Assembly: GCA_041745535.1 (NCBI GenBank)
Contig: JBGTIS010000155.1
Coordinates: forward strand, 1 to 37,680
Source: JBGTIS01 sp041745535
GTDB lineage: Bacteria; Bacteroidota; Bacteroidia; Cytophagales; Cyclobacteriaceae
Reading direction: 5' to 3'
DNA length: 37,680 nucleotides
In this document: positions 16,735 to 26,131 of the stretch, piece by piece
Layout: each line of letters opens with the position of its first letter
How positions within the stretch are numbered: position 1 is the stretch's first letter
Notes under the pieces: model-generated
Seen by the model: only the letters and a program-made list of their open reading frames with translations
Databases searched by the model: none
What the model was told of the DNA's origin: nothing
Translations under genes and position numbers: made by a program

Positions 16735-17916
16735 ATGTTTGGGCATTTCAAATTTTATGTAGTATTACTATGTTGGCTGGGCTACTTACCCGTATCTGCC
16801 CAGTACTTCTACAATGCCGCCGAACAGGTAATTTTTATTGATACCTTAACAACCCTCACTATTCATGGCAATGCTGCCAACACAGGCACCATTATCAATA
16901 AAGGTACGCTGGCGGTAGCAGGCAACTGGGAAAATAAAGGCATCTATAACGCGTCCAAAGGAAAGTTAATGTTAAATGGAGCTGAAACCCAGCGCATTAA
17001 TAATAACGGACAAGATGTGTATGTCTTAATCCTGGAAGGCGGTGGCGAAAAATTACTGGCCAATGACCTTACTGTTACTGATAGCCTTATTTTAATTAAT
17101 GGTAACCTTACCCCTGATCAGTATTTATTCCATTTGGAAGGCGAAACTGAAATACGGGGAGACCCAGGTAGTTCTTTTATTAACGGACAGTTGGTGCGGC
17201 AGGGAACCGGATATAAATTCTTCCCGATTGGAAAAAATGGAAATTATCGCCCCATTACACTATTGGATGTAACCGGAATTGATCCTTTAATTGGCATCGA
17301 AGTAATAGAAAACGCACCGGTCGCAGACCAGATTCACGAAGATCTGAGTGCGGTGTCTGAAATCCGCTATTGGCAAACTACTGTGCTTTCAGGAAAATAC
17401 GATAGCTCGCTGGTTGAATTAAGTGTAGGTGATGATGAAGGTTTTGAAGATTTAGACGGAGCCGTAGTAGCTGAGGCATTGGAGGCCGATAATATTTTCA
17501 GAACTTTAGGCCAATCGGCTAAATCGGGAGACCCAACTAATGGCACAGTTGTGAGCGAAAAACAATCGAAAGGAGGCATTCTGGCTTTGGGTCTTACCGC
17601 TCTTTTTGCTTTGAAAAACGAAATTCTGGTGCCCTCTGCCTTTTCGCCCAGAGCCATACACCCCGATGACCAGCAATTAAGAATTTACGGTAATGAGGTA
17701 GATAGCCAGGATTTTTCTTTCAGAATATTTAATCGCTGGAATAAAATAGTATATGAAACTAATTCCTTTCAGGAAGCTTCTACACAAGGCTGGGATGGAA
17801 TGAATCATAAAACCGGCGAGCCGGCGCAGTTCGGAATTTATAATTATTTGTTACGATACAAATTTACCGGTGGCCCTACAAAACAAAAAACAGGTACAAT
17901 TACTTTAATTCGTTAA
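16735..17916 (+). CDS. Secreted protein with gliding-motility-associated C-terminal (CHU_C / T9SS type B sorting) domain
   Basis: A 393-residue exported protein. The N-terminus is a signal peptide (FYVVLLCWLGYLPVSAQ, cut near residue 22). Residues about 30-140 form a beta-rich region of repeated N-x-G turns (NTGTIINKGTLAVAGNWENK) like the short beta-helical stretches in other Bacteroidota surface proteins. Residues about 300-393 are the gliding-motility-associated C-terminal domain: VPSAFSPRAIHPDDQQLRIYG, then FSFRIFNRWNKIVYETN, GWDGMNHKTGEP, FGIYNYLLRYKFTGG and a terminal TGTITLIR. (The first of these is best read as VPSAFSP followed by LRIYG.) The usual calcium-like NGDGxND turn is replaced by RAIHPDD. 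This domain directs type IX secretion to the surface, typically with a PorP/SprF partner, and that partner starts 15 bases downstream. Confidence 0.88.
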   Translation: MFGHFKFYVVLLCWLGYLPVSAQYFYNAAEQVIFIDTLTTLTIHGNAANTGTIINKGTLAVAGNWENKGIYNASKGKLMLNGAETQRINNNGQDVYVLILEGGGEKLLANDLTVTDSLILINGNLTPDQYLFHLEGETEIRGDPGSSFINGQLVRQGTGYKFFPIGKNGNYRPITLLDVTGIDPLIGIEVIENAPVADQIHEDLSAVSEIRYWQTTVLSGKYDSSLVELSVGDDEGFEDLDGAVVAEALEADNIFRTLGQSAKSGDPTNGTVVSEKQSKGGILALGLTALFALKNEILVPSAFSPRAIHPDDQQLRIYGNEVDSQDFSFRIFNRWNKIVYETNSFQEASTQGWDGMNHKTGEPAQFGIYNYLLRYKFTGGPTKQKTGTITLIR

Positions 17917-17931
17917 ATAATAATTCAATGA

Positions 17932-19062
17932 ATGTATCAGTACATTAAACATATAATATCAAAGCAGTGTAATAAAGAGGATAAAAGGGTGTTTTTTTAT
18001 AACCAGCCCCCCCGTTATTATGTATCTGTAAGCTTGGGATTTTTTCTGATCTTCGTGTTAAATACCTTTTCAGGTACAGCCCAAAGCCATCAGTTTTCTC
18101 AATATTATGCCGTCCCTCTGTACGTAAATCCGGCTAATGCGGGTATTGAAGAAGACATATATTTTGGCCTGAACTACCGTGTACAACGACTTTCCGGCCT
18201 GGCCTATAAAACAGGGAAATTCACTTCTATCTTACCCATATATATGCAGGGGCAGGAGAAGAAACATGTAGGCGGATTAGGTGTTGCTGTAACAAGCGAC
18301 ATGTCGGGTCAGGCTAATGAAGTAAAACAACTGTCGGCCAATTTTTCAGGCGCATATAATATACAACTTAATGTGTATAACAGCCAGATGTTGAGCTTTG
18401 GCTTGCAGGGCGAGTACAAACAAACAAGTATTGATTATGGAAAGCTGGATTGGGCTTCTCAAATTGCTTACAATGGGTTTGCGCATACTACCAACCCGGG
18501 CGATGCCTTCAGGGATCAGGTAAGTTTTATGGCTTTTAATGCCGGGGTTATCTGGTCGTATAATTCAAATAACAGAAAAAAAACAGCCGGAGATAATTAC
18601 AAATTAAACCTGGGCTTTTCAGTAGCTAATATCAATGAACCCGACCAGTCGTTTATTGGTAACGAAACCGAACTACTTCCGGTGTTCTACAAAATTCATG
18701 GGCGTGGCGATTTCGACCTTAGCGATATATGGAGTATTTCGCCCGATTTTTTGGTAATGATGCAACATCAGAACCAGCAGTATAATGTTGGCGCGTTGTT
18801 AAGTTATACAAAGTTTAAAGAAGATAGCCAGTGGGACGATACCGGACTTGATATGCGTTTCGGAACCTGGTATCGGCTACAGGATTCATTTGTGCTGATG
18901 CTGGGCGCGGGTAACGAAATTTTCAATGCGTCTATCAGCTACGACATCAATGCCATGCAGGAAAGAACTAATTTTGCTGGCCAAAGTTCATTAGAATTGT
19001 TTTTGTCCTATAGAATCCAAACTGATAATAATCTGAAGCAAATAGGCAGTCCGTTAAAGTAA
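17932..19062 (+). CDS. PorP/SprF-family type IX secretion outer-membrane protein
   Basis: PorP/SprF proteins are 14-strand-type outer-membrane barrels that act with T9SS to receive or tether type-B-sorted cargo (SprF is needed for SprB display in Flavobacterium). This 376-residue protein has the family opening after its hydrophobic signal segment: SHQFSQYYAVPLYVNPANAG, then LNYRVQ, SQMLSFGLQGEYKQ, FMAFNAGVIWSY and LNLGFSVANINEP, with strands to the end (LELFLSYRIQ). The start at 17932 gives about 30 polar and basic residues before the hydrophobic segment (VSLGFFLIFVLNTFSGTA), longer than usual; there is no later ATG before the conserved region. It lies 15 bases after the CHU_C gene and 18 before the OmpA-like gene, a clear operon. 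Confidence 0.92.
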   Translation: MYQYIKHIISKQCNKEDKRVFFYNQPPRYYVSVSLGFFLIFVLNTFSGTAQSHQFSQYYAVPLYVNPANAGIEEDIYFGLNYRVQRLSGLAYKTGKFTSILPIYMQGQEKKHVGGLGVAVTSDMSGQANEVKQLSANFSGAYNIQLNVYNSQMLSFGLQGEYKQTSIDYGKLDWASQIAYNGFAHTTNPGDAFRDQVSFMAFNAGVIWSYNSNNRKKTAGDNYKLNLGFSVANINEPDQSFIGNETELLPVFYKIHGRGDFDLSDIWSISPDFLVMMQHQNQQYNVGALLSYTKFKEDSQWDDTGLDMRFGTWYRLQDSFVLMLGAGNEIFNASISYDINAMQERTNFAGQSSLELFLSYRIQTDNNLKQIGSPLK

Positions 19063-19080
19063 TACCTTGGGGTGGAATTT

Positions 19081-21627
19081 ATGTTGATAAGATTTAGCTA
19101 TATGGTATGGGGAATAGTTGGGTTGGTAGGAATATCAGGGTTGGGGTTTGGCCAGAATCTGGAAGAAACCGCATCGAAATTGCCTGCCGACCGCTACTTT
19201 GCCAACGAACAATTCTACAAAGCAGTTCAGCTTTATCAGCAGGCTTACCAGTCAGACAGTACCAACCTGTATGCGGCGTATCAACTGGCGGCTTCCTACC
19301 GGGGTATATTTCAATACAAAAATGCCATGCGCTATTACAAAATAGTGTACGAGGCAGATTCAGCCTTTCAGTTCCCGCTGGCCGTGTATTATTACGCGCT
19401 CATGTTGAAGTTCAACGAAAATTTCAAAGAAGCCATTACGTATTTTGATCAGTTTCTGAATTATCCGGAACACATAAAGAATTTCAGAATCGAAAAATAC
19501 CAAACCTATGAAAAACAGGCTGAAATTGAAAAAAACGGATGCTATTTCGCGCTGACTCAATTATCAAGACGCACTAAAAATTACGATTTTAATCATTTAG
19601 CCTTACCGGTAAATTCTACCTATAACGACTATGCGCCTGCTATTTACCAACACGATTCCCTGATTGTAATTACTTCCAGCCGGATTACCTCGCGCAGTAA
19701 AATTGACAACCGGTTTGGCGAAAGCTTTGATGATAATTTCAGGTTTGAAAAAAAAGAGGATGGGTGGAAAAAAGCCTACAATGAAGATGATTTCGAAATT
19801 ATCAATACCAAATGGCCAGATGGATCGGGGTGTTTCAATAAAGAAAAAAGTAAATACTACTATACCAGTTGCGACGACAAAAACGGTTGGTGCAGCGTTT
19901 ATGTAACATACCTTAAAAAGGGAAAATGGCAAACACCCGTCCGGTTAAATAAAAATGTCAATTATCCGAAAGCCCACAGCAAGCAACCCGCTATTACCGC
20001 CTCAGGCGATACATTGTTTTATGTTACTGATCGTCCAGGTGGCAAAGGTCAGAACGATATTTGGATGAGTACCGCTACCGGAACCGACGACTGGGGGCCT
20101 GCCATTAATCTGGGTAATAAAATTAATACTCCTTTTAGCGAAATTTCTCCTTTTTATTATCAGGAACAGAACATTTTATTTTTCTCATCCGATGGGCTTG
20201 AAGGTTTTGGAGCCTTGGATGTTTATATGGTGAAAGGTGATTTTAAACACAACGATCCGGAAAATCTGGGTTGGCCTTTTAACACCAGCCGCGACGATTG
20301 CTACTTTACCTTTGGCAACCAGAAAGGCTATCTGGCTTCTAACCGCAATGATGCCAAAACTGATTTTGATATTTTTACTTTTCAGAAAGATTCCGCACAG
20401 TTGCTAACCGCTTATTTCGACGAAGGAAAAGGGGAAAATGAAGCAGAAGTTGTAGTAGTAAACAGTAGTGAACATTCAAAGTTTAACGGGTTAATTAATG
20501 TAAATGCGGCACATATTGAGGTGCCTATCACTGATTTTTCGTTGTCGTATCCGGTGCGGCAGGAAAATCTTAGAACCGGAGCAGCCCGGTTTATTCTGAG
20601 TTCGAATGTTGAAAATGGAACCAACACGGTTGAGGAAAGCGAATTTGAAAACAAGGAGATGCGGAATCTGTTGCCTGAAATTAATATTTTATCACGGAAA
20701 GATTTACTGCTGACCCTTAAAGATTCGGTAAATATACCCCAACCCCCCGGAGCACTGGCTACCATAAGTACTTTTAACATTGATACCACACGAAAAGCTG
20801 TAATCAATAGCAAACTTATGTACTTTAATTCTGAAGAACCGGTAACCAAGCAAATTATACAATTAGCTGATATGAACGGTGAAATTCTGAAAGTTACTAC
20901 TACCGATGAGCAGGGCGTATTCCGGTTTGCCAACATAGAACCTAATGCGCGATACAAGATTATGCTGGATACCTTGGAAACGCACGATTCTTATGAAAAA
21001 TATTATCTCAAAGATTTGGAAGTAGTAAACTACGCCAGAGAAATCAGTACCGTAAAATTTGAAAATATTTACTTTGATAATGGACGTTACGCTTTAAGAA
21101 ACGAAGCTATTCTGGTTTTGGATGATTTGATAACATTTTACAGGCAAAACCCAACCATACAAATTGAAATTAATGCCTATACTGATGGCGAAGGAGGCGA
21201 TGCGTACAACCTGCAACTTAGCGGGAACCGGGGTAATGCCGCTTTTAACTACCTGATTGATAAAGGATTGGATCGTACTGCTTTGGTAATTAACGCGAAA
21301 GGTAAAGAAGCACCGGTGGCTTCTAACGATAATCCGATTGGCAAACAAATGAACAGACGGGTAGAATTTGATATTATCGGTCAGAGAATTACCCATCAGC
21401 CAAAAGTAGTAACGCTGTTTCTGAAGCATGACATTAGCTTGTTAACGCTTGCGAAAAATACAGGAATGAGTACAGAAGATCTGGAAAAACTTAACAATTT
21501 TGAAGCTACCAATTTACAGGCTTATGCGCCGGTGCGGGTATGGAAAGATATTGATCTGATAGATAAGAGCATATTCGCGGAAGTAGACGATAAAGATACA
21601 AAACCCGTTATCAATCAAACCAACTAA
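19081..21627 (+). CDS. PorE-like TPR / PD40 beta-propeller / OmpA protein with C-terminal LysM-like segment
   Basis: A multi-domain periplasmic or outer-membrane anchor of the type found beside PorP/SprF. Order of domains: signal peptide, TPR-like helices at about 25-140 (YKAVQLYQQAYQ, LYAAYQLAASYRG), WD40-like PD40 repeats at about 190-450 (KQPAITASGDTLFYVTDRPG, ISPFYYQEQNILFFSSDG), a carboxypeptidase-regulatory-like fold near 580-650, and an OmpA peptidoglycan-binding domain at about 661-766 (IYFDNGRYAL, YTDGEGG, NLQLSGNRGNAAFNYL, MNRRVEFDI). Residues about 773-823 (HDISLLTLAKNTGMSTEDLE, KLNNFEATNLQAY) resemble a LysM fold. Start chosen at ATG 19081 (MLIRFSYM); a GTG at 19072 is the alternative. 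The protein resembles PorE, which links the T9SS ring to the cell wall; here the set is separate from core T9SS genes. Confidence 0.9.
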   Translation: MLIRFSYMVWGIVGLVGISGLGFGQNLEETASKLPADRYFANEQFYKAVQLYQQAYQSDSTNLYAAYQLAASYRGIFQYKNAMRYYKIVYEADSAFQFPLAVYYYALMLKFNENFKEAITYFDQFLNYPEHIKNFRIEKYQTYEKQAEIEKNGCYFALTQLSRRTKNYDFNHLALPVNSTYNDYAPAIYQHDSLIVITSSRITSRSKIDNRFGESFDDNFRFEKKEDGWKKAYNEDDFEIINTKWPDGSGCFNKEKSKYYYTSCDDKNGWCSVYVTYLKKGKWQTPVRLNKNVNYPKAHSKQPAITASGDTLFYVTDRPGGKGQNDIWMSTATGTDDWGPAINLGNKINTPFSEISPFYYQEQNILFFSSDGLEGFGALDVYMVKGDFKHNDPENLGWPFNTSRDDCYFTFGNQKGYLASNRNDAKTDFDIFTFQKDSAQLLTAYFDEGKGENEAEVVVVNSSEHSKFNGLINVNAAHIEVPITDFSLSYPVRQENLRTGAARFILSSNVENGTNTVEESEFENKEMRNLLPEINILSRKDLLLTLKDSVNIPQPPGALATISTFNIDTTRKAVINSKLMYFNSEEPVTKQIIQLADMNGEILKVTTTDEQGVFRFANIEPNARYKIMLDTLETHDSYEKYYLKDLEVVNYAREISTVKFENIYFDNGRYALRNEAILVLDDLITFYRQNPTIQIEINAYTDGEGGDAYNLQLSGNRGNAAFNYLIDKGLDRTALVINAKGKEAPVASNDNPIGKQMNRRVEFDIIGQRITHQPKVVTLFLKHDISLLTLAKNTGMSTEDLEKLNNFEATNLQAYAPVRVWKDIDLIDKSIFAEVDDKDTKPVINQTN

Positions 21628-21696
21628 GCGTGTATGGGTAACCAATAATAAATATTTCATAAGCGTTAGCAATAAAACTGTAATACACAACCTAGA

Positions 21697-24069
21697 ATGA
21701 AAAGAAATATTCACCTTACTGCTATATTATTGTTTTGGGTAACACTGCCTTTTGCTTTACAGGCGCAAAATAGTGTGGGCATTGGTACCGCCAAACCTAA
21801 TCCCAATGCCGTGCTGCATTTAAAATCTACCAATAACAACCAAGGCTTGCTGGTACCCGCGGTTACAGGCGCCCAGAGAAATTCACCTGATTTTAAAGGG
21901 AAACTTGGTGCGGCAGATACCGGACTGCTGGTATATGATACCGATACCCAAAAATTTTATTACTGGAATTCCAGCGATTGGGAAGCAATTTTAACCGAAA
22001 ATGTAGGACTTCTGCTACAGGCAGGCACTGGGATAGAAATTAGTGAAAACAATCAGATTATCAATACCGGCGACACCAATGCCGCGGATGATATTACCAA
22101 CGGAACAGTAGCCGAAGGTGACCTAACCGGTACCTATCCCGGGCCCACCTTAGCCGAAGGAGTAGTTACCCGGCAGAAGATTGCCAATGATGCCGTAGAC
22201 CGGGAAAAAATCGCGGCCAATGTGGCTGGCAATGGCCTAAACCAGAACGCGGACGGTAGCCTGGAAATTAACACCAGTACCGGATTGGAAATTAGTAATG
22301 ATATTCTGCAACTTACCAATACGGGGGTAACCAGTGGCACTTTCGGTTCGCTTTCTAAAGTGCCCCAGCTGGTAATTGATGAAACCGGACGAATAACAGG
22401 AGTAACAGAAGTAGCCATTGCCGTATCGCCCAGTGGCGCTGCCGGGGGCGACCTGAGCGGTAACTATCCGAACCCTATAATTGGCGATAGTGTAATTAGC
22501 GCACAAAAAATAATCTCAGGTGCCGTAAGCACCGATGCCCTGGCCAATGGCAGTGTTACGGCTGAAAAATTGGCGGTAGGTAGCGTGGGTATCAGCAAAA
22601 TAGATGGAACAGGCAACGAAAAATCGGTATTAATTAATAATTCCGGATCAGCAGAGTGGCTCAAACCAGGTAATGAAAAGGTGCTGGTTACCTCTGAAGA
22701 TGGGCAGATAATTACTGAGGATCGGAGTAATTTTTCTACCAATACTTTAGACGCCGGGCAGATATTCATTGGCAATGCCTCTAATGAGGCACAGGGTCAG
22801 GTAGTAAGCGGCGATGTTACCATCAATGTAGGTGGTCAGGTAACTGTTGCTAACAATGCCATTAATTCGGTTAAAATTGCCGATGGCACCATTGCCACGG
22901 CTGATCTGAATAATGGGAGTGTAACTACGAGTAAAATCGCGGATGAAGGGGTTACTTCAGATAAACTTGCTACTGATGCCGTTACTTCTCAGAAAATAGT
23001 AGATGAAACCATTGTCAATGATGATATTAATACTGCCGCGGCTATAGCCGGAACTAAAATCGCCCCGGATTTTGGCAATCAGAATATAACTACCACTGGG
23101 AAAGCCACCACAAATACCACCGTGGCAAGCGACATCAATACTACCTTAACCACCAAAGGTTATGTGGATAACCTGATTTCAGATGTGTTGCCGCTGCCCT
23201 TGCTTGAAAATGGGAATGGCATTGTAAGTTTCAGTTACGATGGTACTAGTGGAAAAACTGTGGCGGTGGATAATGGAGCCGGACTGAACTTTGCCGGTGA
23301 TGGAAAACTACAAATTGCCAATAATGGTGTAACCCTGGCGAAGCTGGGTACCAATGGTGTTGCTGATGCCAATAAAGTGTATACCACCGATGGTTCGGGC
23401 GATCCGCAACTGGAAGACAAAACGAATTTTGTAAACTCATCATTACAAAGCACTTATTTCTGGATTGGAAACAGTTTGGGCGTAGCAGAACCAAAACCCA
23501 TGTCGGGCGATGCCACCATGGATGAAGAGGGAGTAGTAACCTTAAAAACCGTAATAGGAGGTACTGATTTCACTGGAGGCATTCAGGCAATTACTATAGA
23601 TAATCAGGGGCGCGTAACCAGCGTAACCGACGGTACTAGTGATGAGCAACTTAAAGAAAATATTCGTCCTGTAGCTGATGCCTTAAGTGGTATTGTGCAA
23701 CTCAATGGCTACCACTACGAATGGAAAAATAAGGATATGGGCACCGGAGAACAAACCGGTGTAATTGCCCAGGAAGTAGAAAAAGTGTTTCCTGAGCTGA
23801 TTTCCAAACGTGCCGACGGCTATAAAGCCGTTAACTATATGGGATTAATCCCTTACCTGATCGAATCAGTTAAAACGCAGCAGCAGGTTATTGATAAGCT
23901 ACAAAAGGAGGCTGTGGCAGGCAAGGAAGATCACGACAGATTACAAACCTTAATTGAGTCGCAAAGCATGCTGATTCAGCAACTGATTGATGAAAATGTT
24001 GCCATCAGGTCTGATCTGACAGCAATTAAAGAAATGCTGGACCTGGATAAAAAAGCTTCGGTAAAATAA
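21697..24069 (+). CDS. Exported tail-fibre-like protein with C-terminal S74 self-cleaving chaperone domain
   Basis: A 790-residue protein with a signal peptide (MKRNIHLTAILLFWVTLPFA then LQAQ) and a short GIGTAKPNPNAVLHL opening common to Bacteroidota fibre-like proteins. The long middle is made of repeats of the phage tail-fibre type: GDLTGTYPGPTLAEGVV near 140, GGDLSGNYPNPIIGDSVI near 250, and many NGSVTxxKI / DGTIATADL units (about 280-460). The last ~140 residues form an intramolecular chaperone (Peptidase_S74) starting SDEQLKENIRPV: Ser648 and Lys653 have the Ser-x4-Lys spacing of the catalytic dyad that releases the chaperone after trimer folding; GVIAQEVEKVFPELI and KAVNYMGLIPYLIESVK follow, then a trimeric-type coiled coil to the end. 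It begins 69 bases after the OmpA-like gene on the same strand and may be co-transcribed. Likely a surface fibre or adhesin. Confidence 0.88.
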   Translation: MKRNIHLTAILLFWVTLPFALQAQNSVGIGTAKPNPNAVLHLKSTNNNQGLLVPAVTGAQRNSPDFKGKLGAADTGLLVYDTDTQKFYYWNSSDWEAILTENVGLLLQAGTGIEISENNQIINTGDTNAADDITNGTVAEGDLTGTYPGPTLAEGVVTRQKIANDAVDREKIAANVAGNGLNQNADGSLEINTSTGLEISNDILQLTNTGVTSGTFGSLSKVPQLVIDETGRITGVTEVAIAVSPSGAAGGDLSGNYPNPIIGDSVISAQKIISGAVSTDALANGSVTAEKLAVGSVGISKIDGTGNEKSVLINNSGSAEWLKPGNEKVLVTSEDGQIITEDRSNFSTNTLDAGQIFIGNASNEAQGQVVSGDVTINVGGQVTVANNAINSVKIADGTIATADLNNGSVTTSKIADEGVTSDKLATDAVTSQKIVDETIVNDDINTAAAIAGTKIAPDFGNQNITTTGKATTNTTVASDINTTLTTKGYVDNLISDVLPLPLLENGNGIVSFSYDGTSGKTVAVDNGAGLNFAGDGKLQIANNGVTLAKLGTNGVADANKVYTTDGSGDPQLEDKTNFVNSSLQSTYFWIGNSLGVAEPKPMSGDATMDEEGVVTLKTVIGGTDFTGGIQAITIDNQGRVTSVTDGTSDEQLKENIRPVADALSGIVQLNGYHYEWKNKDMGTGEQTGVIAQEVEKVFPELISKRADGYKAVNYMGLIPYLIESVKTQQQVIDKLQKEAVAGKEDHDRLQTLIESQSMLIQQLIDENVAIRSDLTAIKEMLDLDKKASVK

Positions 24070-24088
24070 TCAGCACAACGGTGCCGTC

Positions 24089-24604
24089 CTAACGGTGTCG
24101 GGTAATGAGATCATTCACAATACCTCGTTGAGCCAGCCAAATTCGCACCGCTTCTCCGGTGGGCGAATCCCAGGGCCTGAGCTTTGAAGGGGAAACCACT
24201 TTTATTTCGGCCAGTTCTTCGCCTTTTTTCAGGGTACCAAAACCTTTCACATGAAAAATAATGATCAGCTCATTTTTACGAGGGAAGGAGAAATTGCCCA
24301 TAAAACTGACAATTTCTCCTTCCAGCCCGGTTTCTTCTTTAATTTCCCGCAACACACCTTCTTCCGGACTTTCATTACTTTCCAGAAACCCGGTAACAAT
24401 GCCGAACCAGTCTTCGGGCCACCAGGTGTTGCGTGTTAAAATAACCTGGCCCTCATATTCAAGTATGGCGCCTACCACCGGAACGGGATTGTGCCAGAAA
24501 GTAAAGTCACATTGCGAATCGGAACAGATTAACCGTTCCCGGCCTGACCTTTCCTTTACCGCCAAAGAACTGCCACAAGCCGGGCAATATTTCAATTCAT
24601 GCAT
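24089..24604 (-). CDS. Nudix hydrolase with zinc ribbon (NudC-like)
   Basis: A 171-residue pyrophosphohydrolase. Residues 7-32 form a four-Cys zinc ribbon (CPACGSSL ... CSDSQC), followed by the Nudix fold with a complete Nudix box: GFLESNESPEEGVLREIKEE then TGL, matching GX5EX7REUXEEXGU. The ribbon plus Nudix layout is shared with NADH pyrophosphatase / RNA-decapping NudC, but the protein is shorter than NudC (~257) and lacks its N-terminal domain, and the SQPWPFPxS specificity motif is not seen, so the nucleotide substrate is open. It follows the DUF4407 gene by 41 bases on the same strand and converges with the S74 gene with only 19 bases between them. Confidence 0.92.
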   Translation of the reverse strand: MHELKYCPACGSSLAVKERSGRERLICSDSQCDFTFWHNPVPVVGAILEYEGQVILTRNTWWPEDWFGIVTGFLESNESPEEGVLREIKEETGLEGEIVSFMGNFSFPRKNELIIIFHVKGFGTLKKGEELAEIKVVSPSKLRPWDSPTGEAVRIWLAQRGIVNDLITRHR

Positions 24605-24645
24605 ATTTATCTGATCAACAGGTAAGCTACTACTTTCCCAGATAA

Positions 24646-25929
24646 TCAGGAAATATCACTACCGGGAACGGGATGCTGCCAACTGTTGGTGGTACCATTT
24701 TTAGGAGTATTCGTGCCAGTCGTTCTGGTATTATTGGGCAGGTTTCCGTTATTACCTTTGTGTAGCCGGTCTCTTTCGGCTTGTAACCAGTTGTTGATAG
24801 ATGCCTGCATAATTTCCTTTTGGGCACTGTAAAAGGAATCCATCATCGTGGTATGGCTTTTTATCTCCTGTTCGGTGGTGGCAGTGTTTACCTGATCGTT
24901 GATCGCCGTTTTCTTGTTCAACTCTTCCGTACGGTTATGAATTTCCTCCTGATGGATGGCCTCAATACGGTGCTCATTGTTTTTGAAAATATGATCGTAC
25001 GGGCCTTTGCCAATGATAAACTTGGTGAGTACCGGGGCGCATTCCAATGCCACAAAAAGCAGCATAATAAACAAACTGGCAGGCGATTGCAGGCGATCCA
25101 AAGCCGTTAACCGGGCCGACAACCCTGTGTTGGCCTGAATAATGGGTTGCTTCTGGTCAATTTCCTCAGCCAGCTTGGCAGAAAGCGCATCTATTTGTCC
25201 CTGCCTTTCGGCAATCTGAGGACCCACCACGCTTTTTAAATCTTTTAACTCTTTTTCAATCCGGTTGTATTGGGTAACTTTTTCACGAAAAACGGGTCCT
25301 TTTCCCCGCAAACCTGTACCGGCGCTTCCTTCCGCTTCGCCGATATATTCCTGGTACAATTCGTCGCGCTGTTCCTGCTTGGCAGCCAGCGCATTTTGCA
25401 GCGCACTTATTTCACCTCTGATCAGTTCCATTTGTGTGTAAAGTGGGTTTTGTCCGATCAGTTGGTTGGCTTCATTTACTTTTTCCTGGTTCATTTTTAC
25501 CAGTTCCGCATTAATTTCCGTTTCGAAGAGTTTTAACTCGAGTGGCTTGGAAATAACAATGGCGATAATAAGAGCAAGCCCTAACCGGGGAAGTACATAC
25601 ATAAATTCCCGAAACTTGTTGCTGTCTTTTTTTAGGGTAGCTACAATCAGGCGATCGAGGTTAAAAATTAAAAGGCCCCAGAAAACGCCGAACGCAATGG
25701 CAATAAACACACTGTTAAAAGTAAAGTAAAGCGCGTATCCCCCTGAAATCATGGCCAATAAACCGGTAAAAAAAACGGTAGCGCCAATAGCCGCATGTTT
25801 TATTTTTTCCGATTTGGGGCATCGCGCCAGAACATCCGGATCAGCTCCGGAACAAAACCAAAAAAAATCGCTCATCGTATTGATAGAGCCTGTGTTTTTA
25901 TGAGAATCAGACCCGCTGATTGGTGTCAT
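24646..25929 (-). CDS. DUF4407 membrane coiled-coil protein
   Basis: A 427-residue inner-membrane protein of unknown function. Predicted helices lie at about 48-70 (GATVFFTGLLAMISGGYAL), 74-98 (FIAIAFGVFWGLLIFNLDR) and 112-132 (LPRLGLALIIAIVIS), then a Gln/Glu/Lys-rich coiled coil of ~130 residues (about 135-265), a fourth helix near 280-305 (SLFIMLLFVALECAPVLTKF) and a second helical, then low-complexity Asn/Thr-rich tail. The NLDR motif after helix 2 and FFWFCSGADPDVL near the start are typical of DUF4407. The true start may be the second Met (25875, MSDFFWFCSG), since the 18 residues before it are polar and unconserved in type. Upstream of the Nudix gene on the same strand. Confidence 0.85.
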   Translation of the reverse strand: MTPISGSDSHKNTGSINTMSDFFWFCSGADPDVLARCPKSEKIKHAAIGATVFFTGLLAMISGGYALYFTFNSVFIAIAFGVFWGLLIFNLDRLIVATLKKDSNKFREFMYVLPRLGLALIIAIVISKPLELKLFETEINAELVKMNQEKVNEANQLIGQNPLYTQMELIRGEISALQNALAAKQEQRDELYQEYIGEAEGSAGTGLRGKGPVFREKVTQYNRIEKELKDLKSVVGPQIAERQGQIDALSAKLAEEIDQKQPIIQANTGLSARLTALDRLQSPASLFIMLLFVALECAPVLTKFIIGKGPYDHIFKNNEHRIEAIHQEEIHNRTEELNKKTAINDQVNTATTEQEIKSHTTMMDSFYSAQKEIMQASINNWLQAERDRLHKGNNGNLPNNTRTTGTNTPKNGTTNSWQHPVPGSDIS

Positions 25930-26131
25930 AGCGTTTCGTTTGTTAAGTTCATTTTAATACCGGAAAATAATATAATACGGTTATCAATTCCAGATTGTTC
26001 ATACAATTTTGTTGAAAACAGAAAATTGTGGAATCAAAAGTTTAGATTGATGTAACGTTACCCTGAGGTTGATATTGCAGCAAAAAATGATTAAGCATTG
26101 AAAAAGGCGCTGATAAACAATAAGGTAATCT

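Noticed and set aside
21697..24069. Prophage origin for the S74 tail-fibre-like gene
   Set aside because: No capsid, terminase, integrase or lysis genes nearby, and the protein has a Bacteroidota signal peptide and sits with T9SS-associated genes.
24080..24104. Repeated ACGGTG between the S74 and Nudix genes as a terminator
   Set aside because: It is a short direct repeat, not an inverted one, and forms no convincing hairpin with a T-run.
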